Shown here in pieces: positions 10,730-23,290 of a stretch of 64,000 nt of DNA. The stretch spans positions 13,351,915 through 13,415,914 of the forward strand of contig CAIIXF020000001.1 in assembly GCA_903813345.2 (NCBI GenBank), given 5' to 3'. The notes beneath the pieces were generated by a model. The model made no database searches, was not told the origin of the DNA, and was given only the letters and a program-made list of their open reading frames with translations. This stretch comes from Owenia fusiformis (lineage: Eukaryota > Annelida > Polychaeta > Sabellida > Oweniidae). The position numbers were made by a program, and so were the translations under genes. Positions within the stretch are counted from its first letter, which is position 1. Each line of letters starts with the position of its first letter.

Positions 10730-12197
10730 CTAAAAAGGGGCAAACGAATAGATTTTCTCCATGGGGAAGTTTACACTGTTTTTACTGAAAAGCGCCAACT
10801 CACGGTCCATCTTCTTCAATTTATATTTCTCAGTGATATACTCGATGGACTCGGTAACAGTAAACGTGTTGAGCTCAATTGTAGAACCTTCGGGAATCTC
10901 CGATGACAGGCATTGAATCAGCCTATTAGCAATTTTTGCAGTATCAGCATAAAATGGTGCAACTCTGTAAACGTTGTTGATAAGATGTGCTATAAGGAAC
11001 CCAACGATAATACCATCTTTAGTCGCAGATATGAGATAATTTTCAGAACCAGCAGCAAACTCAGTTAGGAAAGCTTTACGATCTTGGAGCCCGGTGATTT
11101 CCTCATCATACGCTACTATATCATCAATTGATGCAGCAACATCACGACGGACAACTTCCACAGTTGAATCCACATCTAACGCCACATCTCTGTGTAACGA
11201 ACCAAGAAATATTTCTGCATTGTAACCTTCGTGGACAAATCCATACTTCTTGTAAAAATCAACAGCATGGATATCGGCGTGTAGCCATGCATTACGATCC
11301 CCAATGCAGGACTTGTAGGCACATACTAGTTTCTTCCCAATGCCCTTACCACGGTGTTCTTTCTTCACAATGATTTTTCCTCCAAGTCCAATATCGGGAC
11401 CTAAGATATTCCATGTAGCAAATCCTATAAGATTGAAAACTTACGTATAACTAGACATTTGAATTAGATTTTGCTAATTTGTTGAGGCCCATTTATGAGA
11501 TTATTTGAGGTCAATAAAAGGTAAAATCTGAAAATAAATGAGCATATGGTAGATAATACATGTTAATGAAAAAATATATTGAATTTCAACTTTTCACAAA
11601 GGGTAAAAAGGTCAACTCTCAAAATTGAGATCGGATCAATCCTTGGGAATTCGTTTTACAGGTTTTTAGGTCAATATTAGTTTAAACAAGTTGAAATTTG
11701 ATGAGCTCACCAACGGGGCTGCCTGTATTATCTTCGGCAACAATGACCCCATCTCCATAGACCCTCTTGAACAACTAAAAATGATAATAAGATTTGAATT
11801 TTCGTTGAAAATTAACAGGCTTTGACTAACAATCTAATAGGGACATCGTCAACCATTTTTGAAATAACTAGTAAATTCACGGTAAACTGAACCATGTATT
11901 TCCAATCTGAAATTATTTAACGTTAGGATTAATTCGATGATCATTTTAATCAATTAACTGCCTACTCATAGCCTAGATGATAATTCTTTACCGTTGAAGT
12001 GTTGAATCAGAATGGATTAGTAATGACCTAATTACACAAAGCTCTGAGAACAATAGAACAGTCTACATAAGAGACTGAGTATTGTGCAAAATATTTACCT
12101 TGAGATCTTCAACATCCTCTACCCATCCATTCTCTTGTTGCCAAGCAACAACCTCTTCAAAGTCCTCTTCCCGAGCTGGACGGATGGTTACATCCAT
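10730..12197 (-). CDS. GNAT-family N-acetyltransferase, paralog B (3 coding exons)
   Basis: Minus-strand coding exons are 12197-12099, 11774-11711 and 11424-10730, in phases 0 and 1, giving 285 codons. The intron positions match paralog A exactly, and exon 2 has the same 64-bp length. The GNAT loop is intact and more canonical than in A (H78-R-G-K-G-I-G84). It is preceded by strand GGKIIV and followed by IGDRNAWLHADIHAVDFYKKYGFVHEGY. The C-terminal second domain ends in SFAPF. The start ATG gives MDVTIRPAR, aligning with A after a 4-residue offset. Introns are short (about 325 and 286 bp), unlike A, whose intron 1 has swollen with transposons. It is an acyl-CoA N-acyltransferase by fold; substrate is unknown. 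A tandem duplication is the simplest origin for A and B. Confidence 0.87.
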
Positions 12198-14212
12198 GCT
12201 TTATTTTTAGATGATCGGTCTTATCGGTTTATTCTATTCGTGAATAAATCAGTAGTGGAGGAACTCACACAACGTGTTGTTCAATCGATCTTCTGTCTAA
12301 ATGTAGTGTCAAGTGTTGATTAGAGAAAATGGGCCGAACCATAAGTTAAAAGAACCATATTACATTTTAAGAAAAATGTTTTTGTTTGGAATTTTGAAGG
12401 GGTTTTAATAGGTGAAAGGGGGTTCTGGAAATCAGAAACTCGTTCTGGTCCCAAATCGTTTAAGTTCAAAATCTGCACGAGAGAGATAGGATGTTCCTAT
12501 TATCCTACACTTAGTGTACTAAATGTTTAGAAATATCCTAATAAAGGAAATATCCTATATGGTTTTGAAAAAAATATCATTTATATCTATGAGTGTATTG
12601 GTATCTTCACGAATGAGCGCACCGAATGAGCCCAATTGAGTGAAGATTGATACCCATGCTATTGATATCCATGTGTGGATATAATCGATATTTTCGAAAA
12701 ACCATACAAGTGTCCGTTTATCTCTTTAAAATGATTACCCCCCCGTTTATCTCATTAAAATTATTACCCAGCAAAAAATGTTGAGAAATGTGAAAAAGAT
12801 TTTGAGAAAATTTGAAAAATGAGGAAAAATTTGTGTGGATATAATTGATATTTTTGAAAAACATTTAAGTCTCCGTTACCTCATGGAAAATTATTACCCA
12901 GCAAAAAAATGTTGAAAAATTTGAAAAGATATGAAAAGAAATTTGAAAAATTGTAGAAAAATGGAATGCTTTTTAATTTTGGGAAAACCTTAATATGCTT
13001 GCAAGTATGGAATAAAAACAAATTCACCGGCCTGTTTACGCAAACACCTGTAAAATAGACTTAAAGGGACGCGGGGTGGAATCATGGGCTCTGATAGAGC
13101 CCATGGTGGAATCAAAGATTTGTCCGCTGTTGGGCAGCAAGCTATTTTTCATAAAAACACCTACAAAAAGTTCATATTATTTTCTAACTCGTATCTTTGT
13201 ACGCACCAAAGAAAATTACAAATGTACCTGTCCTATGCATGCATGGGTATATCATTTGCGGGTAACCTTCACTTCTATTTGAAGTTCAGTAAGCTAGGAG
13301 TAAAAGCCGCTTGAAAACGGTGCTAGAGTATCATACTCTAAAACGTACCATTTTTTAACGTTTTAATGGCTTTCAGTGTCTGAAGGTATCCTAGAATCTA
13401 GATGTTTTGGGGGTTTTCATTTGTATTTATAAAAATTAATGATTAAATCACTCTCGGGATAGTTATCAGTGCACCAAATAAGAAATGAAAATAAACACTG
13501 GATTTTTGAATTGATTAAATAAATATTATCTTAAATTATCTTATCTGTCATTACATTGGGCACATTTTCTGAAAACTGGCAGTGTGCCTTTCTGTTTAGA
13601 GATCTTTCCGAAAGGATAAATATTTTTCAGTCACAACTTCAGAGGGCTCAAAAAGCTGTTCCATCCTCAGGCCATCCTGTTTTGGATAACTTTAACCATG
13701 AAAATTGCAATCCTGGTTATGTATGTTTGTTTATGTTTAAACAAACGTATGAGACGCTAAAGTTGCTCCGATTTGATGGAAAAACTTTCTAAAGTCCGTT
13801 TACACTCCCCTTAAATGATTGATGAGTGCCTGCCGGGTGCGAGGTCGGGCCCGGCCGAGTGAGGACCTCTTGTTGTAAACGCCCCATCCACTGTGATATA
13901 CACAGTGGAACACCCGTAACAGAACACCTTCCCCAAGGTTGGTGCCTGGTAGTTAAATAATACCAATGCAGACTTCATCAATTGGTCAAAATAATAACTT
14001 ACAAGAGGATTGCAGGTTTGATACTGTGCATTCCCTCATTGTAAAACTCCCAATTACCGGCCAAGTGCAAGTACCGATCGACAACCAAGGATAGGTATAA
14101 AAGGGTCAAAAGTTTAAAAAAATTATTGATGGAGCCAACTGGCATTTCGCCTTAGCCACAGCCATCTTGAACATGTAAATGATATGTCTAGTGAAACTTA
14201 GTAAAAATGACT
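12198..14212. other. Intergenic, no gene seen; weak local duplication
   Basis: No exon or RNA gene is recognised. Two related stretches of about 120-130 bp (about 12660-12790 and 12830-12960) share TGTGGATATAAT.GATATTTT and TTATTACCCAGCAAAAAA. A short GC-rich patch lies at about 13830-13865. The rest is featureless AT-rich DNA. Confidence 0.35.
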
Positions 14213-14940
14213 TTAAGCTATGTTCACACCAACGGCGAATGCCACGCTTTAAATCGGCAAGCAAAGCAACCATTGCATCTTTGACTCGAGAACACGATGG
14301 CAGAACAAGATCCAAAAATTCCAGATGGACCACAGCATGACCTATCTGAAGAAGACATGATGTTTGTCGTACGGCGTGAAAGAGCACGAGAGCGTGAGGA
14401 AGCTTGTCAAGCGTAACAAAGCCTAACAAAGCGTTTCAATCCTTGATTAAAGCGTCTCAATTCGTTGGAAAGCTTGAAAGTCCTTCATGAAAGCGTAACA
14501 AAGAGTGTCAGATATTGATGAAAGCGTCTGACATCGTGTCAGATCTCATGCCAGATCGTAGCAAATCTTGAGACATCTTAACGAAGCGTGTCAAGTGGTA
14601 AGCCTAACAGACGGTGAAGAGAATGGGGTCCCCGCTTTGAACCAAGCTCTGTTTAGCTTTCCTACGCTTAAGGTCAAGCTTTGCTGAGCTTTGTTACGGT
14701 TTGTTAAGCTTTGATACGCTCTCGGCGCTTAGGCCTAAATCAATTCGTAACAGCACGGGTAACAGAAGGCCCAAAATTTTTAAACAGTTTAAAAGTTTTT
14801 GGCGCTCTTGCCGAATACCCCGCTTTACTCCGAGCTTCGCTAAGACCTATTACGGCCCTTGATCAAGATTTTTTACGCTTTGGTGCCGCTTTATAAGCCG
14901 CTTTGAAGGGCCATAAAAAGCGCCGTTGGTGTGAACGTAG

Positions 14941-17661
14941 TGTAACGACCCATCAGTCTGTCTTCTCTTTTCAATGGCTTATATCTGGCCTGATGTGCCG
15001 TTACTGAGCCTTATTATTGCATTGCTTTAGTCAAAATAACTAACAATTTCACTGTTCACCAGTATGGAGTTTTACTGTATTATATATGTCCTGTATTTGC
15101 ATGTATTCTGTGGCCAGCGCCTTCATAGCGCCAATGCTAGTTTTGTTTACAGTTAATGCAGAGTGCATCTGTACTTTGCTGGCTAAGCCTATAGCGACTG
15201 GACATCGCCTTGTAATTGTATGAATTTTGTCTGTTAACTTTAGTAAGAGTCACCATGAGTCATAGGCTGTGTAGCCCGTCCACTACTTCAGTTTTTGCAG
15301 TTACTCAGCTTAAGGATATAGTTCCATTGTTTATATCGCCTTGTTGTGATTATTTTGACCTATGTACGCTATTTAGTGTGTCTAATTTATTGTATACATG
15401 TTTATATATATGTACATAACTCTACTGTGCTTCGAATTGTCTTATTTTAAAGTGTAGTTCATCTTGTTATGTGAGTAGTGATATGTAATCATGTTGTGTG
15501 ATCAGTCTCTTGGAAATCTCAAAATGGTGGAACACAGGTTGCTAATTTCTCTTCAATTAAATTGGATTTATAGCAGTTTCCGTTCGTTAATCGAGGTGAA
15601 TGGTGTTCTAAGGTAATTATGAAGTAGTTATTTAATTGGTCAAGAAGTTTCAACGCATTTCATTAACTGATTCAGTTGTTATTTAGAGTCAAACTTTTGA
15701 TGTGATTTCCATGTAACTTTGAGTTTAAATCATGTCTTTTCTTGTTAAAATCTACCTCTTATTACGGTAATTATGCTTAATTGTTAGTGTTAATTATACC
15801 CAGTATACCGGTAGAACACGTATTGGTACCAGGGTCCCGTTTTGGAGTGAGTTTTGGGGTGATTCAAGCCATCCCAATGTACGGTAATGGAAGCTGCAGA
15901 TGGCTGTCAGGTTGCTAGCCAAATGTAGCTAGGCTCTAGTTGGAGCCATTTGCAGCCATGTAGGAGTTGCATGGTATTTGGGTATATTTTACACTACATA
16001 AGTCAGATCTTATTCGTTATGTAACATAACTTGTATTAATGAATGATTTCCAATTGAAATAGAATTAATTAATGTTAATCTTTAATTGCTTTTATTATGT
16101 TGTTTTATTGTGTTGGTGAGATTAACACTTATACATACACCCCCCCCCCCCCCCCCCCGACTAACATTGACTATTAACATGGACTGCGACATTTAGACTT
16201 CCCCTAATCAACGCCCCCTCCCTCAGTCACACTGGCTGTTATGCCGTATGTGACTAGTCACTCACCCCCCTCACATTCGCACTTTCCCAGATACGAGCTA
16301 CAAGTGGCTACACAATTGGTGTGTGAATATAGGTGACCAGGCTGACCCCCCCTGGCTACATTTAGCTGCAGCCCTATAGTAACTAGTTAGTTGTCCCACA
16401 CCACCCTTGGTCCGAGGCTACATTGGGCTGCAACCCTATATTGACTATTGAGGTGTCCCATACCACCCTATACCCGGGGCTACATTAGGCTGCAACCCTA
16501 TATTGACTAGTGAGGTGTCCAATACCACCCTATACCCGGGGCTACATCAGGCTGCAACCCTATATTAGCTAGTGGGTTGTCCCATACCACCCTTGGTCCA
16601 GGGCTACATTAGGCTGCAACCCTATATTAACTAGTGAGGTGTCCAATACCACCCTATACCCGGGGCTACATCAGGCTGCAACCCTATATTAACTAGTGAG
16701 GTGTCCAATACCACCCTATACCCGGGGCTACATCAGGCTGCAACCCTATATTAACTTGTGAGGTGTCCCATACCACCCTATACCTGGGGCTACATTAGGC
16801 TGCAACCCTATATTGACTAGTGAGGTGTCCCATACCACCCTATACCCGGGGCTACATTAGGCTGCAACCCTATATTGACTAGTGAGGTGTCCCATACCAC
16901 CCTATACCCGGGGCTACATTAGGCTGCAACCCTATATTGACTAGTGAGGTGTCCCATACCACCCTTTACCCGGGGCTACATTAGGCTGCAACCCTATATT
17001 GACTAGTGAGGTGTCCCATACCACCCTATACCCGGGGCTACATTAGGCTGCAACCCTATATTGACTAGTGAGGTGTCCCATACCACCCTATACCCGGGGC
17101 TACATTAGGCTGCAACCCTATATTGACTAGTGAGGTGTCCCATACCACCCTATACCCGGGGCTACATTAGGCTGCAACCCTATATTGACTAGTGAGGTGT
17201 CCCATACCACCCTATACCCGGGGCTACATTAGGCTGCAACCCTATATTGACTAGTGAGGTGTCCCATACCACCCCATACCCGGGGCTACATCAGGCTGCA
17301 ACCCTATACCAACTAGTAGGGTCCCCATACCACTCTATTCCCTGGGCTACATTGGGCTACACCCCTCTGGTATCAAGTGAGGTGACCAATACCATTTCTC
17401 ATCCTTGACTACACATAGTTATAACCCCAATGTATGTAGCAGGATGATCCTATTGACTTATCCTTACTGACTACATGTGACTTTACTCTCACATATTAAT
17501 ACGGACTTAATACAGACTTATAAACCCACATGTAATTGTTTTATTATTAAATGATAATGTTGAAATGATACTGCTTTGGGAATAAGATAACAGTCTGGGA
17601 CTGTGTTATGCCAAGGCCATGCTACACTTGTATGGCAGATACATGGCCCAGGATTGTTACA
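14941..17661 (+). repeat. 5' LTR of the LARD (2,721 bp)
   Basis: Begins TGTAACGACC and ends GTTACA. It differs from the 3' LTR only in C-run lengths (19 versus 12 near 16140; 7 versus 8 near 16347), which fully accounts for the 6-bp length difference. It contains a 62-bp tandem array. An LTR of this length is unusual for metazoan elements. Confidence 0.92.
16354..17395 (+). repeat. 62-bp tandem array inside the 5' LTR
   Basis: About 16 head-to-tail copies of a 62-bp unit containing GGGGCTACATTAGGCTGCAA and CTATATTGACTAGTGAGGTG. Outer copies are diverged, central copies almost identical. Variants (ATTAACTAG with TCCAATACC versus ATTGACTAG with TCCCATACC) are clustered, as expected from local unequal exchange. 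The array is present at the same place in both LTRs. Confidence 0.9.
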
Positions 17662-17662
17662 C

Positions 17663-17680
17663 TGGTGGCAGCGTCGGGAT
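17663..17680 (+). other. Primer-binding site of the LARD (tRNA-Leu type)
   Basis: TGGTGGCAGCGTCGGGAT, one base after the LTR end. It begins with the obligatory TGG (complement of the tRNA CCA end). It matches the complement of a metazoan tRNA-Leu(AAG) 3' end, as I remember that sequence, with two mismatches. Confidence 0.7.
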
Positions 17681-20365
17681 TTAATTATTACCTAATAATT
17701 AGACCCACTTTATGTTTTTATTAAATATTCTAAAGTAGTGTTGTTTTCAGTTGTTTAATGGTGTCAACTTTTTGTTTGATGCTAATTTAATCTTGTTTTC
17801 CACACTGGTGCGTGTGGATGGCCATTTTGGGATTTTCAGAGACCCAGTCCATGTAGCATTCCACAGGACTGTATCGATTTAGGTTGGTGAAGTAGCCCGT
17901 TGTTCTACTTCCAAGTGTAAAGTGGTACGTATCTTTACCACAGACCCTCTGGTTTGGTATGTAGGTGGGACCTAATATACAAACATATCAAATCTTCCCA
18001 AGCCAAAATTGTAGATCCCAGTTGTAAAACCCTGTCTTATCATGACCCACCAGAACATCTAGAGTGTCATGTCTTGAAAGCACATACATTATGCATTTGT
18101 TGGTGTGGATGTCTCCTGTACCCTGTTCTCGTCCTGTTAGTGAGTTTCTTTCGATGATGGTCATGCTGGGCATGATTATAATCGAGAGATAGCTTGGGTA
18201 GACGTACCCATACAGTGACCCGAATATGCCCCTCCCCTTACATTCCACTTGCCCGAAATGTGTGTGATGGTACGATCCTCTTGTGCTTTCCTGGTTGATG
18301 AGGAAACGTTGTACTATATCTCCCTACAACTGGAGATCTCCATAGCCATATCAGAACGTCTGGTATACTTTTTCTTTTGCCTACTCCAACAAAAGACCCC
18401 AGCAAAACCTGTCCGACTGGTATAGAGCCATTGACTTGGGTAGGGTGGTCCAGGAAGCCCCTGCCCAGTGATCATACTTCTAACCAGTCCCAACATATTT
18501 GTGTGCACCTGTCCCATATCGTATATAGGTGACTAGGAAAGTTGTCTATTGGGAAATAGTCATTATATGACTGATAATGGGAGTAGCGATAATGGAATGT
18601 CCGAAGGATGACCTAATTGGTCTGATCAAGTCCAACTGGCAAACCTATTCAACTTTGTAGAAGTAGGTCACCATGCATACAACCATCTTATGTGTCAATG
18701 GTGGTCCCTTTCATTGAACTGATTTGGGATCTGTTATTTATACGGTCTGATAGATATTTGAGCTACTGCCTCGATCTTGGCAAGTGGTATTGCCAAGATT
18801 AGTTACCAAAATGTTGATAGTGGACTGTCAGTGGAAGTGAGCATGTCTGGACATAGCTTTTGCTGGCGTCAATCAGCTTTTGTTCCAAGGAGGGCTGATT
18901 GTCACAAGTCCCCTATGTGGAGTGTTATCAGTCAACAATCCATGTACCATCTGATGTGGCTGACATTTACCACATATGTATGTGGCATTTACTACGAGAG
19001 TAAATGTCATTTGCTATGTGTGTACATGTATCCTTGGCGACTTATATTTCCTGAGAAGCCGCGGGGTTGTTGTGTTTCTTAAGAGTGGAACCCTAATTAT
19101 AGCTAGATGGTTTGAGTGGCCTGTGCTACCTGTTGTCCCTACTGTCTCTGATTGCCAATATCATGTAAATATTGATTAATATTGACACATTGAATAAAGC
19201 TTCCCTTAGCGTTCCCCCCTTTAGTGATGTTGATACCTCCACACGGGAAGATGGTTCCCATAGATCCGAAGAGTTGCTAAATAAACCCCAAGTTTACATC
19301 TCTGATAATGATGGCGTCAGGATAATGTACAGTCTCTGGTGCCTCATTGATTTATCCTTTCCATTATTGATTACCAACTGAAGTAATGAGAAAAGACTGT
19401 CTACCCAAACTGTTACCTTGTTGCCCTAGTAGATGACCTAGGCTCAACCGTTACACAATTGGAGTAATTGTGAACGTAATGTTTGAGGCAGAGTTCCCTT
19501 GTACATAGTGTATATAATTGTGATGGTGCCGAAAGCTGTCAGTAAAACATTGCACCAACTGTAAAATGTTATCTCCATCCCTCAATGGTCCCTAAATGCC
19601 TAACTCCAGCAATGTCACTTAGCTGTAGCCTATTTTGTCTTGTCCCACAGTCTTAAGGTAGGCGGACATTGAATATGTGTGTGGTTACCATGGTTGACGA
19701 TCCCTGGAGCTAGTATAGATATGAATGTCTATGTAACGTGTCTCCACAAGAGACTTATTCGTTGGCTGGCAATGGGAGGAAGTTGTAGCTATTGTAGATT
19801 GGAACATCCGCATAGCAATGATACGAGAGTGGAGTTTCTCTTCCAGGTTTAGAGATGTCGACCACAAGCCAACAATATAGAGAGACATTAAGAGGACATT
19901 CTGTAACCATACACCAAGGATTATTGGAGAAGCTTACTACATATATTTGATCTTCATACTGTATTTGATGTGCTATATATGAACTTATGACTATCTCTGT
20001 TATACAGAGGCGTTACCAGGGTACGCAGTGTTCTGGATACGACTAGTGCCAACTTAGTATAAAATGACTAAACATTCATTGGAATTCTAAGAAGAAAACA
20101 ATCTTAATGACTATAGCTACAAAATACATGTGCTATTCTGAACTCTTGATATTAATATAAATGTGGTTTCTTCATACGAATATTGTAATGACATGTTTTT
20201 TCAGGTGATGCAAGTCATAAATGTATAACCATGTAAACTACTGTATTATTATGCACCTTTGAGATCATATCTTCACATTGAATTACAAACTTATCATGTA
20301 TATTTTTGATTTATCTTTTAATTATTTTGTAACAATTGTGTAAAAGTTCGGGACGAACTTATTTC

Positions 20366-20379
20366 AAAGAAGGGGGCAG
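20366..20379 (+). other. Polypurine tract of the LARD
   Basis: AAAGAAGGGGGCAG immediately before the TGTAAC start of the 3' LTR, the expected position and composition for plus-strand DNA priming. Confidence 0.75.
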
Positions 20380-23094
20380 TGTAACGACCCATCAGTCTGT
20401 CTTCTCTTTTCAATGGCTTATATCTGGCCTGATGTGCCGTTACTGAGCCTTATTATTGCATTGCTTTAGTCAAAATAACTAACAATTTCACTGTTCACCA
20501 GTATGGAGTTTTACTGTATTATATATGTCCTGTATTTGCATGTATTCTGTGGCCAGCGCCTTCATAGCGCCAATGCTAGTTTTGTTTACAGTTAATGCAG
20601 AGTGCATCTGTACTTTGCTGGCTAAGCCTATAGCGACTGGACATCGCCTTGTAATTGTATGAATTTTGTCTGTTAACTTTAGTAAGAGTCACCATGAGTC
20701 ATAGGCTGTGTAGCCCGTCCACTACTTCAGTTTTTGCAGTTACTCAGCTTAAGGATATAGTTCCATTGTTTATATCGCCTTGTTGTGATTATTTTGACCT
20801 ATGTACGCTATTTAGTGTGTCTAATTTATTGTATACATGTTTATATATATGTACATAACTCTACTGTGCTTCGAATTGTCTTATTTTAAAGTGTAGTTCA
20901 TCTTGTTATGTGAGTAGTGATATGTAATCATGTTGTGTGATCAGTCTCTTGGAAATCTCAAAATGGTGGAACACAGGTTGCTAATTTCTCTTCAATTAAA
21001 TTGGATTTATAGCAGTTTCCGTTCGTTAATCGAGGTGAATGGTGTTCTAAGGTAATTATGAAGTAGTTATTTAATTGGTCAAGAAGTTTCAACGCATTTC
21101 ATTAACTGATTCAGTTGTTATTTAGAGTCAAACTTTTGATGTGATTTCCATGTAACTTTGAGTTTAAATCATGTCTTTTCTTGTTAAAATCTACCTCTTA
21201 TTACGGTAATTATGCTTAATTGTTAGTGTTAATTATACCCAGTATACCGGTAGAACACGTATTGGTACCAGGGTCCCGTTTTGGAGTGAGTTTTGGGGTG
21301 ATTCAAGCCATCCCAATGTACGGTAATGGAAGCTGCAGATGGCTGTCAGGTTGCTAGCCAAATGTAGCTAGGCTCTAGTTGGAGCCATTTGCAGCCATGT
21401 AGGAGTTGCATGGTATTTGGGTATATTTTACACTACATAAGTCAGATCTTATTCGTTATGTAACATAACTTGTATTAATGAATGATTTCCAATTGAAATA
21501 GAATTAATTAATGTTAATCTTTAATTGCTTTTATTATGTTGTTTTATTGTGTTGGTGAGATTAACACTTATACATACACCCCCCCCCCCCGACTAACATT
21601 GACTATTAACATGGACTGCGACATTTAGACTTCCCCTAATCAACGCCCCCTCCCTCAGTCACACTGGCTGTTATGCCGTATGTGACTAGTCACTCACCCC
21701 CCTCACATTCGCACTTTCCCAGATACGAGCTACAAGTGGCTACACAATTGGTGTGTGAATATAGGTGACCAGGCTGACCCCCCCCTGGCTACATTTAGCT
21801 GCAGCCCTATAGTAACTAGTTAGTTGTCCCACACCACCCTTGGTCCGAGGCTACATTGGGCTGCAACCCTATATTGACTATTGAGGTGTCCCATACCACC
21901 CTATACCCGGGGCTACATTAGGCTGCAACCCTATATTGACTAGTGAGGTGTCCAATACCACCCTATACCCGGGGCTACATCAGGCTGCAACCCTATATTA
22001 GCTAGTGGGTTGTCCCATACCACCCTTGGTCCAGGGCTACATTAGGCTGCAACCCTATATTAACTAGTGAGGTGTCCAATACCACCCTATACCCGGGGCT
22101 ACATCAGGCTGCAACCCTATATTAACTAGTGAGGTGTCCAATACCACCCTATACCCGGGGCTACATCAGGCTGCAACCCTATATTAACTTGTGAGGTGTC
22201 CCATACCACCCTATACCTGGGGCTACATTAGGCTGCAACCCTATATTGACTAGTGAGGTGTCCCATACCACCCTATACCCGGGGCTACATTAGGCTGCAA
22301 CCCTATATTGACTAGTGAGGTGTCCCATACCACCCTATACCCGGGGCTACATTAGGCTGCAACCCTATATTGACTAGTGAGGTGTCCCATACCACCCTTT
22401 ACCCGGGGCTACATTAGGCTGCAACCCTATATTGACTAGTGAGGTGTCCCATACCACCCTATACCCGGGGCTACATTAGGCTGCAACCCTATATTGACTA
22501 GTGAGGTGTCCCATACCACCCTATACCCGGGGCTACATTAGGCTGCAACCCTATATTGACTAGTGAGGTGTCCCATACCACCCTATACCCGGGGCTACAT
22601 TAGGCTGCAACCCTATATTGACTAGTGAGGTGTCCCATACCACCCTATACCCGGGGCTACATTAGGCTGCAACCCTATATTGACTAGTGAGGTGTCCCAT
22701 ACCACCCCATACCCGGGGCTACATCAGGCTGCAACCCTATACCAACTAGTAGGGTCCCCATACCACTCTATTCCCTGGGCTACATTGGGCTACACCCCTC
22801 TGGTATCAAGTGAGGTGACCAATACCATTTCTCATCCTTGACTACACATAGTTATAACCCCAATGTATGTAGCAGGATGATCCTATTGACTTATCCTTAC
22901 TGACTACATGTGACTTTACTCTCACATATTAATACGGACTTAATACAGACTTATAAACCCACATGTAATTGTTTTATTATTAAATGATAATGTTGAAATG
23001 ATACTGCTTTGGGAATAAGATAACAGTCTGGGACTGTGTTATGCCAAGGCCATGCTACACTTGTATGGCAGATACATGGCCCAGGATTGTTACA
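20380..23094 (+). repeat. 3' LTR of the LARD (2,715 bp)
   Basis: Copy of 14941-17661 differing only in C-run lengths. The copy of the 62-bp array lies at about 21787-22828. Confidence 0.92.
21787..22828 (+). repeat. 62-bp tandem array inside the 3' LTR
   Basis: Same array, same order of unit variants as in the 5' LTR. The array therefore predates this insertion and was copied by reverse transcription. Confidence 0.9.
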
Positions 23095-23290
23095 GTAGCT
23101 TTAACTAAGAATAAGACGCTGTTATCTTCGTATCCAGCATGTTTTTCACTACCTACCAGTGTTTGGTACAATTCTGATAACTACCCAAAGGTTAAATAGA
23201 TAGGAGAACGCAGAATTCCCGATACATACCTCTAACTTGAATTTTGCGATTTCTTTTTAGAAGAATTATCGTAGTGACACCTTAATGTGA

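Larger units (their letters stand above)
17662..20379 (+). other. Internal region of the LARD, non-coding
   Basis: 2.7 kb between the LTRs. The longest open frame is about 100 codons, and none resembles gag or pol. Nothing here explains its conservation beyond the primer site at the left and the polypurine tract at the right. Packaging or dimerisation signals would be expected near the left end but cannot be identified by eye. Confidence 0.7.
14937..23098 (+). mobile_element. Non-coding LTR retroelement (LARD) with GTAG target duplication
   Basis: A complete LTR architecture of 8.15 kb. The 5' LTR is 14941-17661, the 3' LTR is 20380-23094, and both have TGTAAC...GTTACA ends. A GTAG duplication flanks it (14937-14940 and 23095-23098). 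A primer-binding site follows the 5' LTR and a polypurine tract precedes the 3' LTR. The internal 2.7 kb has only short open frames, with no gag, protease, reverse transcriptase or integrase, so it must be mobilised by another element. A 4-bp target duplication and a tRNA-Leu-like primer site fit a Ty3/gypsy-type helper, which is inference. The LTRs differ only in two C-runs, indicating a recent insertion. Confidence 0.9.
14217..23100. mobile_element. Foldback MITE (TTAA-flanked), interrupted by the LARD
   Basis: The left end, CTATGTTCACACCAACGGCG at 14218, is matched by its inverse (19 of 20) at the right end, 14921-14940. TTAA motifs flank both sides (14213-14216; 23101-23104, beyond the LARD), which suggests a piggyBac-type target, though the spacing differs by one base between ends. 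The 720-bp body is full of AAAGCGTAACAAAGC-like words in the left half and their inverses (GCTTTGTTACG...) in the right half, so it can fold on itself. The LARD inserted only a few bases from its right end. Confidence 0.55.

Noticed and set aside
15216-15419. 67-codon frame present twice (again at 20655-20858)
   Set aside because: Duplicated only because it lies in both LTRs; no protein similarity or other coding sign.
16354-17395. Regular repeats resembling a CRISPR array
   Set aside because: The 62-bp units are contiguous with no unique spacers, lie inside an LTR and are in an animal genome.
17954-19381. Several short open frames in the LARD interior as possible gag or pol remnants
   Set aside because: None exceeds about 100 codons and no zinc knuckle, protease, RT, RNase H or integrase motif can be read in any frame.
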